DNA of 64,000 bases from Streptomonospora nanhaiensis (GCF_026642255.1 NZ_CP113264.1:806001-870000), one strand, 5' to 3'. Shown: positions 25,528 to 35,312, numbered from the stretch's first letter. Program-made: numbers and translations. The notes: generated by a model from the sequence alone, not told the origin.

Positions 25528-25836
25528 TCAGGTGGCCTCGTCGTCGAAGGGCGGGCGCTTGCCGTTGAGGCGCGCCGCGGGCTTCCTCTCCTGCTCCTCT
25601 TCCTCCCAGAAGTGCTTCTGCACGAAGCGCTTGGGGTTGAGGTCCTGGACGTCGAAGTCCTTGAACTCCGGGCCCAGCCCCTCCTTGATGTCGTTGGACG
25701 CCGAGTTGGCCATGGTCCGCAGTTGTCTCAGGACCCGCCCGACCTGCTGGGCGGCCTTCGGCAGCTGGTCGGGCCCGAAGATCAGCAGCGCGAGAAGGAG
25801 GAGGATGACGAACTCCACCCCGCTGATGTTGAACAT
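25528..25836 (-). CDS. tatB: Twin-arginine translocation protein TatB
   Basis: A 102-residue protein with one N-terminal transmembrane helix (GVEFVILLLLALLIFGPDQLP), the FGPDxLP hinge, and an amphipathic helix (KAAQQVGRVLRQLRTMANSA). The Glu at position 8 and the FGP turn suit TatB, which forms the Tat receptor complex with TatC for folded proteins. The charged C-terminus is rich in Glu and Lys. It stands alone without tatA or tatC, as is normal in actinobacteria. The Tat-signal carbonic anhydrase at 41.9 kb would be a client. Confidence 0.88.
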   Translation of the reverse strand: MFNISGVEFVILLLLALLIFGPDQLPKAAQQVGRVLRQLRTMANSASNDIKEGLGPEFKDFDVQDLNPKRFVQKHFWEEEEQERKPAARLNGKRPPFDDEAT

Positions 25837-25942
25837 GCGCGACCCTCGTCCCTCGGTGTACCTACCGGCCCCATGCAGGTTAACCGGTATCAGCCGGGTG
25901 CGGTAACCCTGCCCCGGTCACACCTGGGAGACGGAACGCGGA

Positions 25943-25973
25943 CCAGCCCCCCACTCGGAGAGCGGAGGGCTGG
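25943..25973 (-). terminator. Hairpin downstream of the cold-shock gene
   Basis: CCAGCCC (25943-25949) pairs with GGGCTGG (25967-25973) around a 17-base loop, 20 bases past the csp stop. No U run. Confidence 0.45.
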
Positions 25974-25993
25974 GGAAACGCACGTGCGGCGGT

Positions 25994-26197
25994 CTAGATC
26001 GCTCGAACGTCCGCCGCCTGCGGGCCCTTCGGGCCCTGGATGATGTCGAACTCGACCTTCTGGTCCTCTTCCAGGTTCCGGAAGCCGGTGCCCGTGATCG
26101 CCGAATAGTGCACGAACACGTCGGGCTGACCACCCTCGACGGCGATGAACCCGAAACCCTTCTCAGAGTTGAACCACTTCACGGTGCCCTGAGCCAT
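25994..26197 (-). CDS. Cold-shock protein (CspA family)
   Basis: A 67-residue single OB-fold protein that binds single-stranded RNA and DNA. Both RNA-binding motifs are intact: KGFGFI (RNP1) and DVFVHYSAI (RNP2). It starts [14 protein letters not shown] and ends [10 protein letters not shown], the usual actinobacterial length. Start ATG 26197. A long AT-richer leader lies upstream, as in many csp genes whose mRNA leader folds with temperature. Confidence 0.95.
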   Translation of the reverse strand: MAQGTVKWFNSEKGFGFIAVEGGQPDVFVHYSAITGTGFRNLEEDQKVEFDIIQGPKGPQAADVRAI

Positions 26198-26504
26198 GTG
26201 CTCTCCCTTGGGGACTACGGCGGGGCCGCACCCTGCTGGCCCCGGGTCGCCGGGCGCCGAACCGACGAGTAATCCCCGTATCGACGAGCGCCCACGTGAA
26301 GTTCCGCGAGGCGCCTCGGGCATCCATGGAAACTACAACAGCAACCAGTTGCAGACAGTACCAGGGAGGGTGGTGCCGTGCCGAGCCTTTCGCGGCAGGA
26401 ATCCGCCCTTCCCCGGTGTCCTGTTTCGGCTACTGGAAACTGTTGCTTTCCGCTCTCTCTGCCACTAATGGAGATCGGCGGAATGCGTGTTCTCCACCGG
26501 TGGT
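26198..26504 (-). other. Long upstream region of the cold-shock gene
   Basis: 307 bases between csp and the mannosyltransferase stop, AT-richer than the flanks. Two short inverted repeats are visible: GCAAC-CA-GTTGC near 26339 and GTTTC-N8-GAAAC near 26423. Part is likely the csp 5' leader; part may hold the terminator of the mannosyltransferase gene. Confidence 0.5.
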
Positions 26505-28151
26505 TCAGGAAGCGTCGTTGCCGTAGATCCACACGTCGAACCAGAGGCGTTCCCGCCAGACCGACTCCTCGATCGGATAGGCGGCCAACACCGGATAGAA
26601 GTACGCGAAGTAGGCGACGATCAACAACAGGACGACGCCGTAGACGATGCCTCCGCCCGCCCTCAGATAGGGGGCGAAACGCGGGCTGTCGTCCCCTGCC
26701 CCCATCACCAGGCCGAGCGCAAGCACGATCGCCAGGACGAGGAAGGGCAGGAGCGGGAGCGCGTAGAAGAGGAACATGGGGCGGTCCGGGTAGGCGAACC
26801 ACGGCAGCCACCCCGCGGCGACGGCCAGCAGCACCGCGCCCGCGCGCCAGTCGCGGAAGGTCACCCACCAGGCGAACATGACGACCAGGGCGAGCAGGCT
26901 GACCCACCAGATGATCGGCGTGCCGATCGACACGACCGAGGTCACGCAGTTGCCGGTCCCGCAGCCGACGGCCTCGCCGTTGTAGTGGAACATCACCGGT
27001 GTGCGCATGACGAGCCACTCCCACGGAGCGGAGATGTAGGAGTGGTCGCTGGTGAGCTCGGTGTGGAACCCCATCATCCGCCGGTGGTAGTCCCACAGGC
27101 TCCACAGCGCCTCCACCGGGGCGTGCAGGAACCCGGGGACCACGTCCGGCAGCATCCCGTCCGCGTAGTCGCGGTTGTAGCCGCCCCGCGTGAACAGCCA
27201 GCCCGACCACGAGACCAGGTAGACGACCCCCGCCACCACCACGGTCTGGAGGAACGCCGGCACGGCGTCGGTCCCGAGCCAGCGCCAGAACGGGCGCACC
27301 TGGCCGACGCTGGACCGCGCCCCGTAGTCCCACGCCACCGTGAGCAGTCCGAACGCCGCCACGAAGAACAGCGCCGACCACTTGGTGCCGATCGCCAGCC
27401 CGAAGCACAGCCCCGCCGCGAGCCGCCACCAGCGCATCCCCAGCCAGCCCACCGCCGCCAGGTCCGCCCCCGCCTCCGACAGCCGGACGAGCCGCTCCCG
27501 CGTCCTGTCCCGGTCGATGACCAGGCAGGTGAACCCGGCGAGGATCCACAGGGTGAGGAAGATGTCCACCATGGCGATGCGGCTCAGCGTGAAGTGCAGG
27601 CCGTCCAGCGCCATGATCAGGCCCGCCGTGCAGCCCAGCAGCAGCGACCGGGTCATGCGGGTGGCCAGGCGCACCAGGATGAGGACCGAGACCGTGCCGG
27701 CCAGGGCCGCGGCGAACCGCCACCCCTCCGGGGTCATCGTGGCGCCGAACGGGAACAGCGACCAGACCCAGTCGCCCAGGGCGATCATCCACTTGCCGAC
27801 CGGGGGGTGGACGATGAAGTCGCCGCCTCCCGCGAAGATGTCCTGGCTGCCGCTGTTGAGGAGGTCGTCGGCCTCGATCGGCTCCTCGCGGGTCTCGTGC
27901 TCGTAGCCGTACCGCCAGAGCCCGTAGGCGTCCTTGGCGTAGTAGGTCTCGTCGAAGTAGATCCGCTCGGGCTGCCCCAGGTTGAAGAGCCTGAGCGCCC
28001 CGGCGAACAGCGCGACGAGGGAGGCCCCCAGCCAGGCCAGCCACCAGGGGGAGGGATCGGCGGGCAGGAACCGTGCGCGCAGCGGGACCCTGCGGGGCGG
28101 AGAGGGCGGCGTCGAGGGCTCTGCCTCGGAGGAAAGTGCGGTGGAGGTCAT
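26505..28151 (-). CDS. Dolichyl/polyprenyl-phosphate-mannose protein mannosyltransferase
   Basis: A 548-residue integral membrane glycosyltransferase of the PMT (GT39) family. The first extracytoplasmic loop has the catalytic acidic pair in IYFDETYYAKDAYGLW, and HPPVGKWMIALGDW follows. About eleven hydrophobic helices run to the end, with the PMT-type central loop LTSDHSYISAPWEWLVM. It transfers mannose from polyprenyl phosphate to Ser/Thr of secreted proteins. Start ATG 28151 was chosen by homology feel (MTSTALSSEAEP); the ribosome site is weak. It is divergent from rsmI, a conserved actinobacterial pairing. Confidence 0.9.
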   Translation of the reverse strand: MTSTALSSEAEPSTPPSPPRRVPLRARFLPADPSPWWLAWLGASLVALFAGALRLFNLGQPERIYFDETYYAKDAYGLWRYGYEHETREEPIEADDLLNSGSQDIFAGGGDFIVHPPVGKWMIALGDWVWSLFPFGATMTPEGWRFAAALAGTVSVLILVRLATRMTRSLLLGCTAGLIMALDGLHFTLSRIAMVDIFLTLWILAGFTCLVIDRDRTRERLVRLSEAGADLAAVGWLGMRWWRLAAGLCFGLAIGTKWSALFFVAAFGLLTVAWDYGARSSVGQVRPFWRWLGTDAVPAFLQTVVVAGVVYLVSWSGWLFTRGGYNRDYADGMLPDVVPGFLHAPVEALWSLWDYHRRMMGFHTELTSDHSYISAPWEWLVMRTPVMFHYNGEAVGCGTGNCVTSVVSIGTPIIWWVSLLALVVMFAWWVTFRDWRAGAVLLAVAAGWLPWFAYPDRPMFLFYALPLLPFLVLAIVLALGLVMGAGDDSPRFAPYLRAGGGIVYGVVLLLIVAYFAYFYPVLAAYPIEESVWRERLWFDVWIYGNDAS

Positions 28152-28201
28152 CTCGGCTCGTAGGTTGGGGTCGGAGATGGTTGTCCATTGCGGACGTACC
28201 A

Positions 28202-28216
28202 CGAAACCAGGTTTCG
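28202..28216. promoter_or_regulatory. Palindrome between mannosyltransferase gene and rsmI
   Basis: CGAAACC-A-GGTTTCG, a perfect 7-base inverted repeat with a 1-base centre, 50 bases from either start codon. Position between divergent genes suggests a shared operator; no cognate regulator is known to me. Confidence 0.4.
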
Positions 28217-28262
28217 GGTGGCGTGATAGAGCCAACCGTAGCGTGACAGGACGGGGATCACA

Positions 28263-29138
28263 GTGGTTGAGGGCGGAGCTGCGACGCGGAGGGTCGGGAC
28301 CCTGACTCTCGCCGGGTTGCCCATCGGGAACGTGGAGGACGCGCCGCCCCGGCTGCTCCGGGCCCTGGGGGAGGCACGTGTCATCGCGGCCGAGGACACC
28401 CGCAGGCTACGCCAGTTCGCCTCGCGTGCGGATGTGCGCCTGGGCGGGGCCGAGGGGGCCCGCGTGGTGTCGTACTACGACGCCAACGAGGCGAGGCGCA
28501 CCGACGAGCTGATGACCGACCTGAGGGAGGGCCGCGACGTCATCGTCGTGACCGACGCGGGGATGCCGGGGGTCTCCGATCCCGGCTACCGGCTCGCCGC
28601 CGCCTGCGCCGAGGAGGACATCCCCGTCACGGCCATCCCCGGGCCCTCCGCCGTCACCACCGCGCTCGTCGTGTCCGGGCTGCCGACCGACCGCTTCTGC
28701 TTCGAGGGCTTCCCGCCCCGCAAGGGGCTCCGCGGGTACCTGGCCGACCTGGCGGCGGAGCGCCGCACCATGGTGTTCTTCGAGAGCCCGCACCGCGTCG
28801 CCGCGACCCTGGGGGCGATGGCGGACGCGTTCGGCGCCGACCGCAGGGCCGCCGTCTGCCGGGAGCTGACCAAGACCTACGAGGAGGTGCGCCGGGGCGG
28901 GCTCGGGGAGCTGGCGGCCTGGGCGGCCGACGGGGTGCGGGGCGAGGTCTCCGTCGTGGTGGAGGGGGCCCGCGGGCGCGCGGGGGAGGCGACGGACGAG
29001 GAGCTGGCCGGCGCCGTCGCCGCTCTGGAGGAGGAGGGCGTGCGCCGCAAGGAGGCGATCACCCGCGTGGCCAAGGAGACGGGCGTGCCCAAGCGCCGGG
29101 TCTACGACCTCGTGCACGGGATCGTCGCTGCCGACTGA
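28263..29138 (+). CDS. rsmI: 16S rRNA (cytidine(1402)-2'-O)-methyltransferase
   Basis: A 291-residue SAM-dependent methyltransferase of the tetrapyrrole-methylase fold that modifies C1402 in the ribosomal decoding centre. Motifs: LAGLPIGNVEDAPPRLLRAL, AEDTRRLRQ, VVTDAGMPGVSDPGYRL, IPGPSAVTTALVVSGLP and EGFPPRKG; the C-terminal helix-turn segment RRKEAITRVAKETGVPKRRV is typical. Start GTG 28263. Divergent from the protein mannosyltransferase gene. Confidence 0.93.
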   Translation: MVEGGAATRRVGTLTLAGLPIGNVEDAPPRLLRALGEARVIAAEDTRRLRQFASRADVRLGGAEGARVVSYYDANEARRTDELMTDLREGRDVIVVTDAGMPGVSDPGYRLAAACAEEDIPVTAIPGPSAVTTALVVSGLPTDRFCFEGFPPRKGLRGYLADLAAERRTMVFFESPHRVAATLGAMADAFGADRRAAVCRELTKTYEEVRRGGLGELAAWAADGVRGEVSVVVEGARGRAGEATDEELAGAVAALEEEGVRRKEAITRVAKETGVPKRRVYDLVHGIVAAD

Positions 29139-29155
29139 CCCCGCGCCCCGCCCCG

Positions 29156-29181
29156 CGCTTCCCCCGGCCCCGGGGGAAGCG
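29156..29181 (+). terminator. Terminator hairpin after rsmI
   Basis: CGCTTCCCCC / GGGGGAAGCG, a perfect 10-base-pair stem with a 6-base loop, 18 bases past the stop. Confidence 0.65.
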
Positions 29182-29288
29182 GGGGCACAGGCGGACGGAG
29201 CCCGGGAGAACAGGGGCGGCACGCGGAACCTTTCCGCGTCCGGAGCGTCTCACCAGGAGCACACGTGACCGTCGATCGAGGATCGTTC

Positions 29289-29951
29289 ATGAGAAGTCAG
29301 CTCTTCCAGCAGGCCCAGGAGAACACCCAGCCTGGCATGCACCTCCAGAACCACAAGATGCTCCGTGTGGGCCTCAACGGCGAGTTCTACGCCCGCCAGG
29401 GCGCCATGGTCGCCTACCAGGGGCAGGTCGACTTCTCCTACGAGGGGGCGGGGGGCGTCGGCAAGTTCTTCAAGAAGGCCTTCACGGGCGAGGGCCTGCC
29501 GCTGATGAAGGTCTCCGGCCGCGGGGACGTGTTCCTCGCCCGCGACGCCTGGGACGTCCACCTGATCGACCTGGAGGACGAGCAGCTCACCGTGAACGGT
29601 CAGAACGTGCTGGCCTTCGAGGGGGGTCTGAGCTGGGACATCCGCCGGGTCGAGGGGGCCGGGATAGCGGCCGGCGGCCTGTTCAACACGGTCTTCGGCG
29701 GGCGTGGCCGCGTGGCCGTCGCCTGCCACGGCGCTCCCGTGCTGATCAACGTCGACCAGCCCACCTTCGTCGACACCGACTCCGCCGTGGCCTGGTCCAG
29801 CACTCTGCGCACCGGCGTGCGCCGCACGATGAAGGCCGGGGCGCTGATCGGCCGCGGCAGCGGCGAGGCGGTCCAGCTGTCCTTCGAGGGGCAGGGCTTC
29901 GTCCTCGTGCAGGCCTCCGAGGGGCCGCCGGCGCCCGTCGCCGCCGGCTGA
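29289..29951 (+). CDS. AIM24-family protein
   Basis: A 220-residue protein of the AIM24/TIGR00266 beta-barrel family. Recognisable parts: FYARQGAMVAYQGQVDF, FTGEGLPLMKVSGRGDVFLA, LSWDIRRVEGAGIAAGGLFN, GRGRVAVACHG and VDTDSAVAWSSTLRTGV. Actinobacterial members often occur in pairs and are cytoplasmic; function is unknown (the yeast namesake stabilises a mitochondrial membrane complex). Start ATG 29289 gives MRSQLFQQAQ, the family's usual N-terminus, with GAGGA 6 bases upstream; a GTG at 29265 with AGGAG is also possible. Confidence 0.8.
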   Translation: MRSQLFQQAQENTQPGMHLQNHKMLRVGLNGEFYARQGAMVAYQGQVDFSYEGAGGVGKFFKKAFTGEGLPLMKVSGRGDVFLARDAWDVHLIDLEDEQLTVNGQNVLAFEGGLSWDIRRVEGAGIAAGGLFNTVFGGRGRVAVACHGAPVLINVDQPTFVDTDSAVAWSSTLRTGVRRTMKAGALIGRGSGEAVQLSFEGQGFVLVQASEGPPAPVAAG

Positions 29952-29978
29952 TCCGCCGCCCGTCCGGGCGGGGAACGG

Positions 29979-30022
29979 CGAGGGCCCCGGGAACGTGTCA
30001 CCACACGTTCCCGGGGCCCTCG
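29979..30022. terminator. Bidirectional terminator between the AIM24 gene and secDF
   Basis: A perfect 19-base-pair stem (CGAGGGCCCCGGGAACGTG, 29979-29997) with a 6-base loop, placed between convergent genes; suitable for both strands. Confidence 0.85.
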
Positions 30023-30069
30023 TCCGTTCGGCCGGGACCTCCGCGAGGAGGCCCCGGCGCCGAACACGG

Positions 30070-32748
30070 CTAGACCACGGCGCCGTCGTCGGCCTCGCGG
30101 GCGGCCTTGGCCGCCACCTTCTGCTTGGCCTTGCGGTCCTTGATCACGTGGGGCGGGGCCGTGCGGTCCCACTTCTGCAGCCAGATGGCGAGCGGCACGG
30201 CGACGAACACCGTGGACACCACGCCCGTGGTCAGACCGACCAGCATCGCGATCGAGAAGTCCTGGAGCGAGGACCCGCCGAGGAAGACGAGGAAGCCCAG
30301 GATGATCCACGCGCCGACGGTGGTGTTGACCGTACGCGGCAGGGTGTTGAGGACCGCCCGGTTGGCGATCTCCTTGAACGAGGACTTCTCGTCCCTCGCC
30401 CACTCGTCGCGCACCCGGTCGAACACCACCACCGTGTCGTTGACGGTGAAGCCGATGACACTCAGGATCGACGCCAGGAAGACGCCGTCGATCGGCTTGC
30501 CGAGCCAGATGAACAGGCCGACCACCAGCAGCATGTTGAACGCCAGGGACAGCATCGTGGAGACGCCGAACGACCAGCGGAAGCGCCAGGCCAGGTAGAT
30601 CATCTGGAGCGTCAGCGCGGCGCCCAGGGCGATCAGGGCCCGGTTGCGCAGCTCGTCGCCCATGCTCGGGCCGATCAGCTCGTCGCTGACCCTCTCCACG
30701 CCGCCGGTCGCCTCCGACAGGGCGTCGGTGATGCTCTCCGCCTCCGGGTCGGAGATGTCGCCGGTGCGCACGGCGATGTCGCTGTCGCCGGACTCCTGCA
30801 CGACGGCGGTGTCCGAGCCGGGGAAGTTCAGGCCCGAGATGATGTCGCGCGCCTCGTCCACCGAGATCGGGTCGCCGGTGACCTCGTACTCCATCACGCG
30901 GCCGCCGGTGAACTCGACACCGAGGTTGGTGTCGCGGATCAGCGGTGCGGCGATCGCGGCCGCCACGATCAGCGCGGCGACGACGAGGGCCTTGCCCCGG
31001 TGCTTCATGAGGTCGGGGTTCTTCTCGACCAGCCAGGTGCGGATCGGGCCGATCTGGTTCAGTCCGGTGACGGCCGGGTGCTTGCGGATGACCGCCCTGC
31101 GGACCGCCCACTCGACGAACACGCGCGCGATGACCAGCGCCGAGAACATCGAGACGACGGTGCCGATGCTCAGGGTCACGCCGAAGCCCTGGACGGTGCC
31201 GGAGGCGAAGAAGAACAGCAGGGCCGCCGCGATGAGCGTCGTGACGTTGGTGTCCAGGACGGCGCTCCACGCCTTCCGGGAGCCCTCGACGAACGCCTTC
31301 TCCAGGTTCGGCGGGACCGCCCTGCGGCGACGGCGGGCGAGCGCGCCCGTCTCGGCCTTGGCGGCCTCGTCCTCGGTGGCGTCACGCATGCCCGCGGACT
31401 TGTTGGACTCGTACACCTTCTGCTGGCGCTGGTACTCCTCGCGCGCCCGCTCGAAGATGAGCACGTTGGCGTCGATGGCCATGCCGATGGCCAGCACGAA
31501 GCCGGCCAGGCCCGGCAGGGTCAGCGTGGCCCCCAGCGCGACCAGCGCTCCGTACGCGATGAGCGTGTAGAACGCCAGGGCGACCGAGGCGAGGAAGCCG
31601 ACCAGGCGGTACACCAGCGTGATGTACAGCGCGGTGAACGCGATGCCCAGGAGGGCGGCGATCGCGCTGGCCTCGATGGCGGCGGCGCCCAGGGTCGGGC
31701 CGACCGTCTGGCGCTGGACCTCGGTGACCGGCAGCGGCAGGGAGCCGCCCTCGATCAGCACGGCCAGCTCGTCCGCGGTCTCACTGGTGAAAGTGGGACT
31801 GGTGATGCTGGTGGAACCGCCCGGCATACCGACCTCGCAGCCGATCTCCGGGTTCACCTCCGGGGCGGAGATGATCTGGTCGTCCAGCACGATCGCCACA
31901 CGGCGCCGCGGGTCGCCCTGCTCGTAGCAGGCCGCGGCGCCGGTCAGCTCCGCCCACTGGTCGCGGCCCTCGCCGCGGAAGTTGACGTTGACCGTCCACT
32001 GGGTGCGGTTGACGCTGTCGAGCGCCGCGTCGGCGCTGGACACCCGGTCGCCGCGGATGGCGGTCTCACCGAGCTGGAGGTAGGTGCCGTCGGCGTCCGG
32101 GAGCGTCATGGCGACGTCCTCCGGGTTCTCCGCGCTGGGACCCGCCGGGGCCTGCTGACCCCCGGTGGGGTCGCCGCCCATGCTGCCCATGAGCTCTTCC
32201 AGCTGCTCGGGGGTCATCTCCTCCCCGCCGCCGCCGGCGTCCTCGCCGCCCTCGGCGCCCTCGGCGTCGGAGGGTGCGCGGGCCTCGTCGGCCGCGGTGT
32301 CCGGCGCGTTCGCGAAGTCGCCGGCAGGGGGGGCCTGCACGCCCTGGCCGCCCTGCTCGCCGACGCCCAGCACGGGGTGGAAGGACAGCTGCGCGGTCCG
32401 GCCCACGATCTGGGCCGCCTCCGCGGGGTCCTGCACGCCGGGGAGCTCGACGATGATCCGGTTCTCACCGGACCGGGACATGGTCGCCTCGGCCACGCCG
32501 AGGCGGTCGATGCGCTGGCGCAGCACCTCGACGACCTGGTCGGTGTTGTCGGAGTCGGCGGGGGTGCCGTCGGCTCCGTCCTGGGTCTCCAGCACGATCT
32601 GCGTGCCGCCGCTGAGGTCGAGTCCCAGGCGGGGTGGGATGAACCACGCCGCGCCGAACGCGACGAGGATGACGAGGAGGGAGATGAGCGCGCGTGTCCA
32701 GCGCGCTCCCGCTCCCGTTTGACTGGACAAGGGGTAGGTACCTCTCAC
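30070..32748 (-). CDS. secDF: Fused protein translocase SecDF
   Basis: An 892-residue fusion of SecD and SecF, which uses the proton gradient to pull exported proteins from the SecYEG channel. The SecD half has helix 1, RLGLDLSGGTQIVLETQ, a large extracytoplasmic P1 domain, and five helices including GLAGFVLAIGMAIDANVLIFER. SecF begins near residue 600 (DLMKHRGKALVVAALIV), with DTNLGVEFTGGRVMEYEV and SVIGFTVNDTVVVFDRVRDE. P1 carries an acidic, Gly-rich insertion (about 135-210). Start GTG 32748 lacks a good site; TTG 32730 behind AGAGG is an alternative. Confidence 0.92.
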   Translation of the reverse strand: MRGTYPLSSQTGAGARWTRALISLLVILVAFGAAWFIPPRLGLDLSGGTQIVLETQDGADGTPADSDNTDQVVEVLRQRIDRLGVAEATMSRSGENRIIVELPGVQDPAEAAQIVGRTAQLSFHPVLGVGEQGGQGVQAPPAGDFANAPDTAADEARAPSDAEGAEGGEDAGGGGEEMTPEQLEELMGSMGGDPTGGQQAPAGPSAENPEDVAMTLPDADGTYLQLGETAIRGDRVSSADAALDSVNRTQWTVNVNFRGEGRDQWAELTGAAACYEQGDPRRRVAIVLDDQIISAPEVNPEIGCEVGMPGGSTSITSPTFTSETADELAVLIEGGSLPLPVTEVQRQTVGPTLGAAAIEASAIAALLGIAFTALYITLVYRLVGFLASVALAFYTLIAYGALVALGATLTLPGLAGFVLAIGMAIDANVLIFERAREEYQRQQKVYESNKSAGMRDATEDEAAKAETGALARRRRRAVPPNLEKAFVEGSRKAWSAVLDTNVTTLIAAALLFFFASGTVQGFGVTLSIGTVVSMFSALVIARVFVEWAVRRAVIRKHPAVTGLNQIGPIRTWLVEKNPDLMKHRGKALVVAALIVAAAIAAPLIRDTNLGVEFTGGRVMEYEVTGDPISVDEARDIISGLNFPGSDTAVVQESGDSDIAVRTGDISDPEAESITDALSEATGGVERVSDELIGPSMGDELRNRALIALGAALTLQMIYLAWRFRWSFGVSTMLSLAFNMLLVVGLFIWLGKPIDGVFLASILSVIGFTVNDTVVVFDRVRDEWARDEKSSFKEIANRAVLNTLPRTVNTTVGAWIILGFLVFLGGSSLQDFSIAMLVGLTTGVVSTVFVAVPLAIWLQKWDRTAPPHVIKDRKAKQKVAAKAAREADDGAVV

Positions 32749-32812
32749 TGCGAAGACGGGTAGCCGAACGCACGCCCGGAAGGAACCGGGCGGGGGGTGT
32801 GGCCGGGGACGG

Positions 32813-33268
32813 TCAGATGACGGTGTTCGCTGCGAGAGGCGGGGCCCGCGTCGGCGGCAGCTCCCCGGAGGCGACCTGTTCGGGAACGGGGTCGGAGGCC
32901 GGGGGCGGCAGCGGCCACCAGGGCTGGTCCCACACGGCCAGGCGCAGGGCGCGACCGGGCACCGTGTCGGGCAGGTCGCGCAGGACGGAGCGCTGGTCGC
33001 AGGTGGTGGCGGGAGGGCCGACCGTGAGCACGGGGTTCTCGGCGAGGTTCGCGCGCTCGCGCGGGGTCACCGACTCCTGGGCGGCGCGGCCCGGGGCGCC
33101 GTCGGGGGCGCTGGCCAGGCCGTGCGGCGGCAGGTGGGCGGAGGCCGTCCCGCCGCCCGTGCCGGAGGCGACGGGGAACGACAGGATGACCAGCAGCACC
33201 ATGCTCGTGAGGAGCGCGGTGGTGTGCCGGGCAGGGCGGGGTAGGGCACGGGTATCCGTGGTGACCAC
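32813..33268 (-). CDS. Hypothetical exported protein
   Basis: A 151-residue protein with an N-terminal signal-like helix (TTALLTSMVLLVILSFPVASG, about residues 16-36) after a basic start, then a Pro/Ala-rich mature part with one Cys (TTCDQRSVL) and WDQPWWPLPPP. No domain recognised. It begins at GTG 33268 and lies upstream of secDF on the same strand (64-base gap), divergent from metG. It may be an anchored envelope protein. Confidence 0.55.
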   Translation of the reverse strand: MVTTDTRALPRPARHTTALLTSMVLLVILSFPVASGTGGGTASAHLPPHGLASAPDGAPGRAAQESVTPRERANLAENPVLTVGPPATTCDQRSVLRDLPDTVPGRALRLAVWDQPWWPLPPPASDPVPEQVASGELPPTRAPPLAANTVI

Positions 33269-33494
33269 CGCCTCAGGTGAAGGACCGGGGAGAGGGCGTC
33301 TCCGTCACCGCGCGCCCCGGCGGCACGCGGATCGTCCAGCAGAGCATACGGGTACGGGTCCTCCCCGGGGAATCGTCCCCGGCGGGGAGAGGTGCGGGCC
33401 GCCGCGCGGATCGGCGGCGACACGGGGGGCCGGGGGCGCGCGAGCGGGAGAAATGAGGTGCGGGGCAGGCCCCCGGCGGCTTTAGGCTTGGGGC

Positions 33495-35312
33495 ATGTCG
33501 TCGAATCGCCACATCCTGACCGCGGTCGCCTGGCCCTACGCCAACGGACCGCGCCACATCGGCCACGTGTCCGGCTTCGGGGTCCCCTCCGACGTCTTCT
33601 CCCGCTTCCAGCGAATGTCGGGCAACCACGTGCTGATGGTCAGCGGCACGGACGAGCACGGCACCCCGGTCCAGGTGCAGGCCGACCAGGAGGGCGTTAC
33701 CCCGCGCGAGCTGGCCGACCGCTACAACCGGATCATCTCCGAGGACCTCGTCGCCCTCGGCCTGTCCTACGACCTCTTCACCCGCACCACCACGGGCAAC
33801 CACTACGCGGTCGCCCAGCAGCTGTTCACCACGCTGTACGACAACGGGTACGTGTTCACCCGCACCACCAAGGGCGCGGTGTCCCCATCCAACGGCCGTA
33901 CGCTGCCCGACCGCTACATCGAGGGCGTCTGCCCGATCTGCGGCTTCGACGGCGCGCGCGGCGACCAGTGCGACAACTGCGGCAACCAGCTCGACCCGAT
34001 CGACCTCATCTCCCCCCGCTCGCGGATCAACGGCGAGACCCCCGAGTTCGTGGACAGCGAGCACTTCATGCTCGACCTGCCCGCGTTCGCGGAGGTGCTC
34101 ACCGCCTGGCTCACGGGCAAGGAGGGCGAGTGGCGGCCCAACGTCCTCAAGTTCTCCCTGAACCTGGTGGACGACCTCCAGCCGCGCGCGGTCACCCGCG
34201 ACCTCGACTGGGGCGTGCCGATCCCGCTGGACGGCTGGAGCGACAACGCCAACAAGCGCCTGTACGTGTGGTTCGACGCGGTGATCGGCTACCTGTCGGC
34301 GTCCATCGAGTGGGCGAAGCGGATCGGTGAGCCCGACGCGTGGAAGCGCTGGTGGCAGAGCGACGAGGCCCGGTCCTACTACTTCATGGGCAAGGACAAC
34401 ATCGTCTTCCACTCGGTGATCTGGCCGGCGATCCTGCTGGGGGCGTCGGGCCGGGGCGACCGGGGCGGCGAGCCCGGACCGCTCGGCGGGCTGGACGTCC
34501 CCACCGAGGTGGTCTCCAGCGAGTTCCTCACCATGGAGGGGCGCAAGTTCTCCTCCTCACGCCGCGTCGTCATCTATGTGCGCGACTTCCTGGAGCGCTA
34601 CTCGGCCGACGCGCTGCGCTACTACATCATGGCCGCCGGGCCCGAGACCCAGGACACCGACTTCACCTGGGCCGAGTTCGTGCGCCGCAACAACGACGAG
34701 CTGGTCGCGGCCTGGGGCAACCTGGTCAACCGCTCCATCTCCATGGCCGCCAAGAACCTCGGGGAGATCCCCGCGGCCGGTGAGCTCACCGACGAGGACC
34801 GGGCCGTGCTGGAGGCGTCGAGGGGCGCGTTCGCGCGCGTCGGCGAGCGCCTGGAGCGCTCCCAGTTCAAGGCGGGCCTCCAGGAGGCCATGCGGACCGT
34901 CGCCGAGGCCAACAAGTACATCTCCGACCAGGCCCCGTGGGCGCTCAAGAAGACCGACCCCGAGCGGATGGCCACCGTCCTGCACGTGGCCCTCCAGCTG
35001 GTCCACGACGCCAACACCCTGCTGACGCCGTACCTGCCGGAGTCGGCCAACAAGGTGCACGCGATGCTCGGCGGCACCGGGACCTGGACGGGCATGCCCC
35101 GGCTCGACACCGGGCTCGACACCGTCGGCGGCTCGGAGGAGGCGGTGGACTACCTGGTCATCACCGGCGACTACGCCGGGGACGCCGCGCGCTGGGAGTC
35201 CACGCCGATCGTGCCGGGCACGCCGCTGGGCCGCCCCGAGCCGCTGTTCGCCAAGCTCGACCCGTCCGTCGTGGACGAGGAGCTGGCACGCCTGGAGAAC
35301 CCCGCAGAGTAG
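33495..35312 (+). CDS. metG: Methionine-tRNA ligase
   Basis: A 605-residue class I aminoacyl-tRNA synthetase. HIGH motif: [10 protein letters not shown] (about residues 19-28). Zinc knuckle: [18 protein letters not shown] (Cys at about 145-162). KMSKS variant: GRKFSSSRR. Its length and C-terminal anticodon-binding helices are as expected, without a C-terminal dimerisation domain. It charges initiator and elongator tRNA-Met in the cytoplasm. Start ATG 33495. It is followed by tatD after 83 bases, a conserved actinobacterial order. Confidence 0.95.
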   Translation: MSSNRHILTAVAWPYANGPRHIGHVSGFGVPSDVFSRFQRMSGNHVLMVSGTDEHGTPVQVQADQEGVTPRELADRYNRIISEDLVALGLSYDLFTRTTTGNHYAVAQQLFTTLYDNGYVFTRTTKGAVSPSNGRTLPDRYIEGVCPICGFDGARGDQCDNCGNQLDPIDLISPRSRINGETPEFVDSEHFMLDLPAFAEVLTAWLTGKEGEWRPNVLKFSLNLVDDLQPRAVTRDLDWGVPIPLDGWSDNANKRLYVWFDAVIGYLSASIEWAKRIGEPDAWKRWWQSDEARSYYFMGKDNIVFHSVIWPAILLGASGRGDRGGEPGPLGGLDVPTEVVSSEFLTMEGRKFSSSRRVVIYVRDFLERYSADALRYYIMAAGPETQDTDFTWAEFVRRNNDELVAAWGNLVNRSISMAAKNLGEIPAAGELTDEDRAVLEASRGAFARVGERLERSQFKAGLQEAMRTVAEANKYISDQAPWALKKTDPERMATVLHVALQLVHDANTLLTPYLPESANKVHAMLGGTGTWTGMPRLDTGLDTVGGSEEAVDYLVITGDYAGDAARWESTPIVPGTPLGRPEPLFAKLDPSVVDEELARLENPAE

